From Colwellia sp. MB02u-6 (lineage in GTDB: Bacteria; Pseudomonadota; Gammaproteobacteria; Enterobacterales; Alteromonadaceae), in assembly GCF_014077095.1 (NCBI RefSeq), contig NZ_JACGVG010000015.1:62001-126000 (forward strand): a DNA stretch of 64,000 bases. Reading direction: 5' to 3'. A program made the position numbers and the translations under genes. Shown here in pieces: positions 56,025-64,000 of this stretch. The notes beneath the pieces are model-generated. The model saw nothing but the letters and a program-made list of their open reading frames with translations. It was not told where the DNA came from and did not search any database. Position 1 is the stretch's first letter. Every line of letters starts with the position of its first letter.

Positions 56025-58190
56025 CTAATTTATTGCCAAGCCAGAATGGCGTTTAACTTGCTGACTTACGCCACTTTGCCAAACGCTATGACTGCTAGCA
56101 ATACTTAACTGCAGCTTCGCTCGAGTAATGCCAGTATATAATAATTCACGCGACAATAATCTATTGTCTTTTTGTTCGGGTAGTACCATAGCGACATGTT
56201 CAAACTCACTACCTTGAGTTTTATGGATAGTCATCGCATAAACCGTTTCAAATTTAGGTAAACGCGATGGCATTATCCAGTTATAACCGCCCTGTGTATT
56301 CTCAAATACTGCCATTAAATGCCCTTGGCTATTATGCCATAGCAAGCCAATATCACCATTGTATACACCTAAGCGATAGTCATTTTCACTGATCATTATC
56401 GGTTGACTGGCGTATAAGGTGTTACCTGATTCAAAGCGATTAAAAGGAATTACACCTTTATTACGTAATATGTCAATCACTAAGGCATTTAGGCTTTCGA
56501 CCCCTTGTGGACCCTTACGAGTTGACGATAAAATTCTAAATTTAGCCAACAAGGCAAAAGCCTCTTCAACCTTGTCGCATTGACAAAGGCCAAGGTAATA
56601 CTGCTCAACCAAGGGTGTAAGCCAAGTTTCAATAGTGCCCGATAATAAGGTTAGTTGTTTATCGTTACTCAGTGGTTCGCTGGGTTGCAATAACTGCCAA
56701 CTTTCTTGATATTGGCCTTTAATAACATAATTGGCGATTTTACCTATGCCACCTTCGCCATCAAAGCGACGACTTTTCATTAAAAAGGTGACGCAATCTC
56801 CGGTACTATATTGCTCATTGGCCGCTAATGCGCTGTTATCTTTTGTCAGCGTTTGATAACCGGTTACCTGGGCTAAATATTGATGATTTAAAGCGCTGTA
56901 ACCTAAGTGTGGGCGTGGTGCAAAATCAGCTAAAACACTGCCAACTGCCACTGAGGGTAATTGATCAGCATCACCCAATAAAATGACTTTAGTTGTGGCC
57001 GGTAAGGCGCGAAAAATTCGCGTCATCATAGGTAAATCGACCATGGATACTTCATCAATCAGTAAAATATCTATCGCGAGTTTATTTTCTTGGTGATGGC
57101 GAAAGTTAACCTGATCAGGAATAACGCCTAATAATCTATGTAGGGTTTGTGCTTGCTCTGGAATAAGGTCTAATACTTTGTCAGCAATACTACCACGAAA
57201 GCCTTGAACCGCATTGGTGATTGATTCTGATAAGCGTTGTGCCGCTTTGCCTGTTGGCGCTACTAAGGCGATTCGTGGTGCCGTAAAACTTGCCCTATTT
57301 ACGTTTATTTCGCTTGAGCTTTCATCCGTTAAATTTTGGCTACCTTGACTTGAGTTTTCGCTATCAGCTATGGCTAACATTACCAAGGCAGCAAGCAGTT
57401 TAGTCACGGTATAAGTTTTGCCTGTACCCGGACCACCGGCAATAATGGCAAAGTCTTTATTCATCGCATTGGCTACAGCAACACCTTGCCAGTCAATCGC
57501 GCTATTTGGTAACTCATTCTGTGCGGCTAAATCAGGAAACAAAGTGTTGACAATGCTTTTGATGGTATCAATTTCACATTTTACTTGCTGGGAATTCTCC
57601 GCTGATTCAACTTGCCTTTCTCGACTGTTACGTCGCTCTCGCACTAGCTGCTTTAGCTCTTGCTCAAATTGATAATAGCGCCGTAAATAAAGCCGTTCAT
57701 GACTTAACACTATCGGTTGCTGCTCAGCCTCTATCTTTTGCTCCAAGCTTGCTAAAGGCAGTTTTTCCATCAGCGCCGTTAGGGTTTTAAGGTCTGCAAA
57801 TATAAAGCCCTTAGTATCTGTTGTAACCACTAAGTTGTTTATCGGGTTTTCGTTTACATCAGCACTTTGACTTGTGCCATCATTAAAGAGTCGTTTACCT
57901 GCTACTTGCGCTAAAGGTAAACAACTATGACCGTCTCGCAGACTCGCACTTAAAGCGATTAACAAATGAAACCATTGTTGTTGATTTGATAACAGTTGCT
58001 CTTCGCTCGACATGTCATCAGTCTGTTTATCAGCTAAGTTATTAGTCAGGTAAAAACCCAGACATTGGCTGATTTCTTTAGCAAAAAAATAATCCACGGC
58101 AACCAAACTATCAAGTTGACTTGATGCATGTTGAAACGATGCATAAATATTTTCACTTTGTGCTTTATGATTAATCATGATTTCAGGCAT
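56025..58190 (-). CDS. recD: RecBCD exonuclease subunit RecD (5'-3' helicase)
   Basis: An SF1 helicase with Walker A AGGPGTGKTYTV, DEVSMVD (motif II), GDADQLPSVAVG, and the C-terminal MTIHKTQGSEFEHV and RELLYTGITRAK motifs. It is the fast 5'-3' motor of RecBCD. I choose ATG 58190, with GGAG nine bases before it, overlapping the recB stop codon by eight bases. ATG 58178 (the start of MINHKAQSENIYASF) is a plausible alternative, and the frame is open to 58220. The length is slightly over 720 residues, longer than E. coli RecD, with polar insertions around residues 285-310. Confidence 0.94.
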   Translation of the reverse strand: MPEIMINHKAQSENIYASFQHASSQLDSLVAVDYFFAKEISQCLGFYLTNNLADKQTDDMSSEEQLLSNQQQWFHLLIALSASLRDGHSCLPLAQVAGKRLFNDGTSQSADVNENPINNLVVTTDTKGFIFADLKTLTALMEKLPLASLEQKIEAEQQPIVLSHERLYLRRYYQFEQELKQLVRERRNSRERQVESAENSQQVKCEIDTIKSIVNTLFPDLAAQNELPNSAIDWQGVAVANAMNKDFAIIAGGPGTGKTYTVTKLLAALVMLAIADSENSSQGSQNLTDESSSEINVNRASFTAPRIALVAPTGKAAQRLSESITNAVQGFRGSIADKVLDLIPEQAQTLHRLLGVIPDQVNFRHHQENKLAIDILLIDEVSMVDLPMMTRIFRALPATTKVILLGDADQLPSVAVGSVLADFAPRPHLGYSALNHQYLAQVTGYQTLTKDNSALAANEQYSTGDCVTFLMKSRRFDGEGGIGKIANYVIKGQYQESWQLLQPSEPLSNDKQLTLLSGTIETWLTPLVEQYYLGLCQCDKVEEAFALLAKFRILSSTRKGPQGVESLNALVIDILRNKGVIPFNRFESGNTLYASQPIMISENDYRLGVYNGDIGLLWHNSQGHLMAVFENTQGGYNWIMPSRLPKFETVYAMTIHKTQGSEFEHVAMVLPEQKDNRLLSRELLYTGITRAKLQLSIASSHSVWQSGVSQQVKRHSGLAIN

Positions 58191-61100
58191 TAGTGGTTTC
58201 TCCAGCAAAAATATCATCAAGTTGATCTAATTCTGCGAGGGTAATTTGGCGATAATAAACACCACAATTTTGATGCTGAGTTAGGTTGCTCATACCACGT
58301 AAATAGAAATAATAAATACCACCAAAATGCTGCTCGGGATTATAATCAGCCAAGGCATATTTTAGATGACGATGTAATGCCAGAGCATAAATAAGATATT
58401 GTAAGTCGTAATGATTTTTCTCAATATTATGACGCATAGCCAAATCGTTATAATCACTATAGTGATCGCCTAAATGGCTAGACTTATAATCACAAACATA
58501 ATATTTGCCATCGGCCTGAAAAATCAAATCGATAAAACCATGCATCATACCTTTAAGTTGGTGATAAGAAGGCAGATGCACTCGATGATTTTTAGCTATT
58601 TTACTACTGGCATTACTATTTCTATGTTCGGTCAGCAGTTTTGTTAATAAGCTACTACTTGCCGAGCGCATGGGGTAATAAAACTCGGTTTCTCGTAACG
58701 TATTTTGCCACTCAAGCTGAGCTAAAGACCAAGAGTTATTAGTGTTAAGTGGCGTGTGTAATACCTCTTCTAACCATTTGATTAATCGTATTTGGCCATG
58801 GCTTTGCGCCGTATTTTCGCCACTTTCTCCTGAACTATTTAAAGTGCTATCTGCCGCTTTTTCTATTATGCCATCTATAGCGCCATATTTTACCAGTGGC
58901 CAATGGCAGCTTTTTTGCCAATCAGGGGCTGAAAAGTCGGTTTGTTCCAAAATATCATGGAGTAAGTTACCAGTTTGTGCACCTTTGGTTAAGGTAAAAC
59001 GTAACTCGTTAACATGACTTGATAGTGCGTTGTAAGTATTATCTGCTTGATCAGTAAGTTCGGTTTCTTGATTATCTCGATCAGGCGAAGAAACACCATT
59101 ATGACGTAAATTTTTACTCAAAGCGGAGAATGAACTTAACCACCAATCACGCTCAATTTTACCATTAAAACGGGCTACTTGGGCTTGGTTTTCAACGATA
59201 ACCTTGGCATTGATTTCATCATTAGTGCTTTGGGTATGGGTATTACCAGTGACTGAAATTTGCTTAGCTAAGGTTTCATTTGATAAGTTTTCTTGTGATA
59301 AGCTTTCTTCAGTTAAATAATTGTCTAACACTGCGAGTGCTATTTCATCAGGATTGTCTTGCGCTAATTGCTGCAAGTTGGTTGCAATATCAGTATCTGC
59401 CAACCATTTTAGTGTTTTACCTAATGGAGAATTTTCATAATGGTCGAAAGCCGTGCTGAGAATATAACAGCGTTTTTCCGCGCGAGTAACCGCTACATAT
59501 AACAGCCGAATAGCTTCAGCATAAGCTTCTGATGCCATGCGGGTTTTCGCATCGTCGTTACCGTCTAGACTCTGTTGTAGCACGCCGTTTTCATCATGAA
59601 ACTCAATAAAACTGACTTGACGATTACCGAACTTAAGCGGATCTTTATGACGCGTGGCAAACGGCACAAACACCACAGGATATTCCATGCCCTTAGAGCC
59701 ATGTTGCGTAATAATACGGATCAGGTTTTCGTCACTTTCCAAACGTAGCTCAGCTTCAACTTCTGGGTTGTCTATCTGACTTTGTTGTTCAAACCAAAAT
59801 AGCAGTTCTTGCGGTTGACGATGTCGTTGACTTGCCCCTTGTAACAATTCAAACAAGTGCAATAAATTGGTTAATATTCTATCCGCATTATGCTTATCGT
59901 CAGCGCTATTATCTGCAGCGCTAAGCTCAATATGAAAATGTTGATGCATTAACTGCAATGCCATACTGATAAAGCCTTTAAACTGCCATTCATTACGCAA
60001 TTTTTCAAAGCTAATTTTTAATGCTTGCCATTGTTGTTCGTCGTGCTGTAGTTGCAATAATTTTTCGCGATTAAAGCCCATTAATGGGCTCGCTAATGCG
60101 GCGGTATATAAACGGTCATTCTCTAAAAACAAAATACCTTTTAATAATTGCAGTAAATGTTTGGTTTCATCACTTTGCAATAAGTTGGCGCGATTACTCA
60201 TAAACACACTAGCTAAACCACATTGGTTTAAGGCAAATTTAATATCAGCCGCTTCAGCACCGTCGCGGACCAATAAAGCAATATCACCACTCGCCATGTT
60301 AAGTTCAGGGCAAGCTAATAACCTGACAATTTCATTGGCACACCAAGCCGACATTTGCGTGCGATAGCCTTGTTTAACCGCTTTTTCCTTACCATCTTTG
60401 CTTTTAGCATCAGCTTCAACATTAAAATGAATAAACTGTAGGGCATTAAATTCGTTGTCTGAAAAGACTTTTTCGTGTGCCTTGACTGAGGCTTTAACCG
60501 GTAAATAAGGAATTTGATAACCAAAAACATCAACCGCATCATCAGATAATTTATTACCGTAAAACAAACGATTATACCCGGTGATCATGGCAGCACTTGA
60601 GCGCCAGTTGGTATCCATTAACCACTGATGGTCGCAGTCGTTTCGGGCTGAAAGGTAGGCAAAAATATCGCCACCACGAAAACCATAAATGGCTTGTTTC
60701 GGATCGCCTATCATGTAAAGTGCAGCACTTGGCTGATGATAATAAATCGCTTTTAATATCGAGAACTGTTGCGGGTCGGTATCTTGGAACTCATCAACCA
60801 GCGCGACAGGAAATTGAGAAAATATACTATTGGCCAACACCTGATCAGGTTCCTGCCTTGATTTAGGCGTCAAACAATCATTTAACGTGCTAATTAAATC
60901 GTCAAAGCCCATCACATTCGCTTGCAGTTTTTTTCGGGTGATTTCTGTGCGGATATGATAAATGCCCTTTCTCACCACCAACAAGGCTTGTGCGCGATTA
61001 ATCTGTTTTGCTAAATCAGGATGTTGTTTTTTAACCCTATTGACCGCGGTAAAAATTTCAATTAATTCGCTTTTCACTTTCGATCGGGCATAACGTCGAC

Positions 61101-61935
61101 CATCAATAAAAGCATCTGGCATTTTGCCGTGCTTACCTGCAACATCAGCAGACAGCTCTGCTAACCAATTGAGTAATAGCGTTAATTCTTGTTGGCGTTT
61201 TTCTTGTTCAACGCCCTTTTTAACCTCAATGAGTGAGGTGGTTAACATGGCTATATTGGTATCTAAACTAGCAATGGCTTGTTCAACTAAGCTTTTAAAT
61301 TCAATACTAATATTTTCTGGGTCTTGCACGTTCAAGGCGTTTTGTGTCGCTAACGCTTTAGAAAACTGATTAATAAAAGTAGTTGGCTCTGGCCAAAATT
61401 CGCTGACCAACTTAAAGGCTTGGCTGTTATTTTTGGCACCTAATGCCAACACGCGATACCAGTCTTGGCAGGCTTCTAAGGTAATATCTTGGGTGTTAGT
61501 TTCCATTTGGGCATTAAAGCTAATACCGCTGGCAAAAGCATATTGGTTTAGTACACGCTTACAAAAACCATGAATGGTAAAAATAGCGGCTTCATCGATA
61601 TACAATAAGGCCTGGCTTAAGCGCGCTTTTACCTCACGACTTCCAATGTTTTTATTGACCAAATTTTGGTTCAAGGTTTTAAAATAAGCATCCTGAACAA
61701 TTAACCTATCCCAGCTGTGTAAACTTTCTCGAATAAAATCATCAATACGACCACGAATTTCTTCTGTCGCATCTTTGGTGAAAGTCATCACCAAAATCTG
61801 TTCAATCGGTAATTCACGCTCTAGCAATAAGCGTAAAAATATTCGGGTGATATTATGCGTTTTACCTGTACCAGCACTGGCTTCAATTAAATGTTTGCCT
61901 TGCAGCTCAATAGTATTGGCGTTTAAATTTTTCAT
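58183..61935 (-). CDS. recB: RecBCD exonuclease subunit RecB (helicase-nuclease)
   Basis: The 1250-residue protein has UvrD-type motifs: SAGTGKTHNITRIFLRLL (Walker A), VDEFQDTDPQQFSIL, GDPKQAIYGFRGGD and TQHGSKGMEYPVVFVPF. The C-terminal nuclease has MMHGFIDLIFQADGKYYVCDYKSSHLG, with the catalytic D and K. RecB is the 3'-5' motor and the only nuclease of the complex, and it loads RecA after Chi. Its ATG overlaps the recC stop (ATGA), so the two are coupled. Insertions after residue 870 are serine/threonine- and asparagine-rich. Confidence 0.96.
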   Translation of the reverse strand: MKNLNANTIELQGKHLIEASAGTGKTHNITRIFLRLLLERELPIEQILVMTFTKDATEEIRGRIDDFIRESLHSWDRLIVQDAYFKTLNQNLVNKNIGSREVKARLSQALLYIDEAAIFTIHGFCKRVLNQYAFASGISFNAQMETNTQDITLEACQDWYRVLALGAKNNSQAFKLVSEFWPEPTTFINQFSKALATQNALNVQDPENISIEFKSLVEQAIASLDTNIAMLTTSLIEVKKGVEQEKRQQELTLLLNWLAELSADVAGKHGKMPDAFIDGRRYARSKVKSELIEIFTAVNRVKKQHPDLAKQINRAQALLVVRKGIYHIRTEITRKKLQANVMGFDDLISTLNDCLTPKSRQEPDQVLANSIFSQFPVALVDEFQDTDPQQFSILKAIYYHQPSAALYMIGDPKQAIYGFRGGDIFAYLSARNDCDHQWLMDTNWRSSAAMITGYNRLFYGNKLSDDAVDVFGYQIPYLPVKASVKAHEKVFSDNEFNALQFIHFNVEADAKSKDGKEKAVKQGYRTQMSAWCANEIVRLLACPELNMASGDIALLVRDGAEAADIKFALNQCGLASVFMSNRANLLQSDETKHLLQLLKGILFLENDRLYTAALASPLMGFNREKLLQLQHDEQQWQALKISFEKLRNEWQFKGFISMALQLMHQHFHIELSAADNSADDKHNADRILTNLLHLFELLQGASQRHRQPQELLFWFEQQSQIDNPEVEAELRLESDENLIRIITQHGSKGMEYPVVFVPFATRHKDPLKFGNRQVSFIEFHDENGVLQQSLDGNDDAKTRMASEAYAEAIRLLYVAVTRAEKRCYILSTAFDHYENSPLGKTLKWLADTDIATNLQQLAQDNPDEIALAVLDNYLTEESLSQENLSNETLAKQISVTGNTHTQSTNDEINAKVIVENQAQVARFNGKIERDWWLSSFSALSKNLRHNGVSSPDRDNQETELTDQADNTYNALSSHVNELRFTLTKGAQTGNLLHDILEQTDFSAPDWQKSCHWPLVKYGAIDGIIEKAADSTLNSSGESGENTAQSHGQIRLIKWLEEVLHTPLNTNNSWSLAQLEWQNTLRETEFYYPMRSASSSLLTKLLTEHRNSNASSKIAKNHRVHLPSYHQLKGMMHGFIDLIFQADGKYYVCDYKSSHLGDHYSDYNDLAMRHNIEKNHYDLQYLIYALALHRHLKYALADYNPEQHFGGIYYFYLRGMSNLTQHQNCGVYYRQITLAELDQLDDIFAGETTNA

Positions 61936-64000
61936 TTTTTAGCTCCCTGCCCTTTTGCTGCTAACTTTACTGACTGCAGGGCATCGAACATTGGCTGATA
62001 CAAAGCAAGTAATCTGGGTGAAATTTTTTGATAATCAGGACATTGTGGCCAAAAATATTGTACATAGGCTTCGTCACCAAAGGCTTGAAAGCTATTGCTG
62101 TCAGACCAAAACTGTTCAAACTGTGTTTGTTCAAAGATTTTGCTCTTGCGTATTTTCTCTGCAATATCACCATTAAGTAATAGTGGTTGCTGCTGGCCTA
62201 AATAAAACGTTACGATTAAGCGTAATAATTGCCCTTTGGCATCATTAATATCACTAAAGTAGAATTGGCTTGGCTTTTGGCTTTTGGTGTCAAAATAGTA
62301 ACCATGTGTAGCGACCACATTGGTATATAATGGGGTTTTCGCTGGTGCTGACTTGCTTTGTAAAGCCTCAACCTGTGCAACTTGAACAATAAGTTGTTGT
62401 AAATAAAGGGTAAATAAGTCTTTCGCTTTCGCACTACTGCTGCGATAAAACACCACCTTGTTATCAACAATAGTCAATTTACTATCAAGGGTTAAGCTTT
62501 TAGGTAACACAGTTTTTAAGCTAGCTAGTTCATTGCTTGAATATAGGCTGTCATCAAAAAGTACTTTATTGGTTAAAGCATCAGCTAAATTAAGCGTGAC
62601 GCTACAATCTATAGGGTCAATGGTTAAGCCTTCATGTTGCGCTAATTCAGTGATAATGAATTGGCTGAAGTCTTCGCTGTCTTTTTGCCAACCTTGTATT
62701 AGCTCGTCAGTACTAGGTAAGTCGGGCAAGTTTCCTGACAGCTTAGCGCTAAGCAATATCTCATCACAGCTTTGTTTACTTTGCGCCGGTGCTAGGTAAT
62801 AGCTCAGCAAGTCTTGTCTCAGTAAGTAGCTATCGAGTCGGTTAGGTACAAAAGGCTCTACGTCATTAATCAATGTATTGGTGGTGTCTAAATACAAATA
62901 AAGCGCTCGCTGAGCATAGTAACGCCCAGGATGCTGATAAAAGCGAATAACATCATTAGCTGATAAACTTTCAGGATTGCCAGCCGTATTGGTATCAACG
63001 GCTGTTGTGATATTATTTTCTACGCTGCCTTCTAGGTTATGCTCTGTGCTATTTGCTGAAAAATTTGTCGGAATACTTGTCGAAATATTTACAACACTAT
63101 GTTCTGATGCATGGGTAGCTGTATGACCAAGTCCAACTTTTGCTTGGCGCAAGTGTAACCAGTTAGCATCAAAGCTGGCAAATGCACCGAGGTAATTTTT
63201 CTCGCTAAACGCCTGCATAGGTAATTGTCTAATTTGGCCCTCTGCATTAGTTGCCGCTTCGGCGTTTAAACCAAGTAACTGCCAACCATAACCGCGAGCA
63301 AGATATTCCATCAGCTCTTTTAATACCAACGACGGTTGACGGTCTTTATTATTCTTAATATTTTTACCTTGATAGCTTAAATACAAAGCTTGGCGGGCAG
63401 AAATCATCGCTTCTAAAAATAAATATCGGTCGTCACCTCGGCGCGATCTGTCACCCAGTTGCGCGGGTGTGGTAGTCATTAAATCAAAACTTAGTGGTTG
63501 GCGTTGGCGTGGAAATTCGCCATCGTTCAAGCCTAATACCGCAATGATTTTAAAAGGAATACTGCGCATAGGCAGCATAGAACAAAAGGTAACTTGCCCA
63601 ATCATAAACTGTCGACCGGGATCGGGCTGACTGAAGTGACTATTTAAAAAGTCACGAATAACCGCCAAACTAATCACACTGTCGTAAGCACCATGCTGAC
63701 AATATTCCACTAACGACTCAATGGCGGTGCGAATAATATTCAAACCATTATCGCTTTTGTCGTCAAAAAGTTGTTGCAATAGATCAAACAAAAATTGCTG
63801 CCATTGCACGGCTGTGCGTGCTTTTGACATGCTAATAGCGGTTAGTTGTAATTGCTCAATAATCAACATAAGTTTGCCAAGCAGCTCACTGTCGCTGCCT
63901 TCGATGGTAGGCAATAACAGCTGATTTTGGTAAATCACACTATAATCTGCAAAAGCAAAACCGCGCATTAAACGGCTTAAACCTTGTTGCCAAGTAAAAC
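61932..64000 (-). CDS. recC: RecBCD exonuclease subunit RecC, C-terminal part
   Basis: The frame is open to the right edge (FTWQQGLSRLMRGFAFADY), so the gene begins beyond the window; about 689 residues are visible. MLPMRSIPFKIIAVLGLNDGEFPRQ, GDRSRRGDDRYLFLEAMISARQALYLSYQG and DVIRFYQHPGRYYAQRALYL are RecC hallmarks. RecC recognises Chi and connects the other two subunits. Polar insertions such as HSVVNISTSIPTNFSANSTE occur between blocks. Confidence 0.95.
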   Translation of the reverse strand, partial: FTWQQGLSRLMRGFAFADYSVIYQNQLLLPTIEGSDSELLGKLMLIIEQLQLTAISMSKARTAVQWQQFLFDLLQQLFDDKSDNGLNIIRTAIESLVEYCQHGAYDSVISLAVIRDFLNSHFSQPDPGRQFMIGQVTFCSMLPMRSIPFKIIAVLGLNDGEFPRQRQPLSFDLMTTTPAQLGDRSRRGDDRYLFLEAMISARQALYLSYQGKNIKNNKDRQPSLVLKELMEYLARGYGWQLLGLNAEAATNAEGQIRQLPMQAFSEKNYLGAFASFDANWLHLRQAKVGLGHTATHASEHSVVNISTSIPTNFSANSTEHNLEGSVENNITTAVDTNTAGNPESLSANDVIRFYQHPGRYYAQRALYLYLDTTNTLINDVEPFVPNRLDSYLLRQDLLSYYLAPAQSKQSCDEILLSAKLSGNLPDLPSTDELIQGWQKDSEDFSQFIITELAQHEGLTIDPIDCSVTLNLADALTNKVLFDDSLYSSNELASLKTVLPKSLTLDSKLTIVDNKVVFYRSSSAKAKDLFTLYLQQLIVQVAQVEALQSKSAPAKTPLYTNVVATHGYYFDTKSQKPSQFYFSDINDAKGQLLRLIVTFYLGQQQPLLLNGDIAEKIRKSKIFEQTQFEQFWSDSNSFQAFGDEAYVQYFWPQCPDYQKISPRLLALYQPMFDALQSVKLAAKGQGAKK

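Overview
The window looks like chromosome of a marine gammaproteobacterium of the Alteromonadales, most probably Colwelliaceae (Colwellia or Thalassotalea type). This is an inference from low-GC codon use, from small families typical of that order (YcgL, YcgN, DUF2986, DUF3087, DUF3466, DUF5062) and from an ice-binding-like secreted protein. No database search was possible, so product names rest on motifs, length and gene order.

Layout. 1-4.5 kb: the end of a proton-conducting membrane transporter, two tandem universal stress proteins, a DUF2237 protein and a UbiG-type methyltransferase. 4.5-9.5 kb: an accessory, gene-poor stretch with an ice-binding-like gene split by an in-frame TAG, a wrecked RAYT/IS200-like transposase with the 3' end of a group II intron inside it, a small lipoprotein and about 1.5 kb without a convincing gene. 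9.5-17.5 kb: housekeeping genes on the minus strand (ycgN, an mltB-type transglycosylase, ycgL, rnd, rluB, scpB, scpA, yciO, rnm). 17.5-24.9 kb: a complete trpEGDCFBA operon with a classical attenuator and a second Trp-rich small ORF before trpE. 25.6-29.4 kb: glnS, a hydrolase and a DUF4136 lipoprotein. 29.9-32.4 kb: ilvIH behind a branched-chain attenuator. 32.7-38.8 kb: an rlmL-glutaredoxin-uup-DUF3466 cluster. 39.2-39.7 kb: four tandem initiator tRNA-Met genes. 40-41.4 kb: moaCDE plus a DUF1653 gene. 41.8-42.7 kb: a Sel1-repeat gene whose otherwise clean 305-codon frame holds three TGA codons and no TGG. 42.7-55.9 kb: quinone oxidoreductase, acylphosphatase, rlmI, a PilZ protein, hrpA, an unknown protein, creA, an isoaspartyl peptidase, a crotonase and three small order-specific families. 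56-64 kb: recD, recB and the 3' part of recC.

A family of short dispersed repeats runs through the window. Each copy starts with GTAG followed by a small hairpin with the core GGACTTTAGTCC. Copies mostly occur as head-to-head inverted pairs downstream of stop codons, and at 25 kb and 50 kb they form tandem arrays with a period of about 195 bp. The design is that of REP/BIME elements, which RAYT transposases are known to spread; the RAYT relic at 6.3-7.2 kb makes that link worth testing.

The observations I rate highest are the three-TGA Sel1 gene, the double Trp-rich leader of the trp operon, the REP-like arrays, the intron relic nested in the transposase relic, and the TAG-split ice-binding-like gene.
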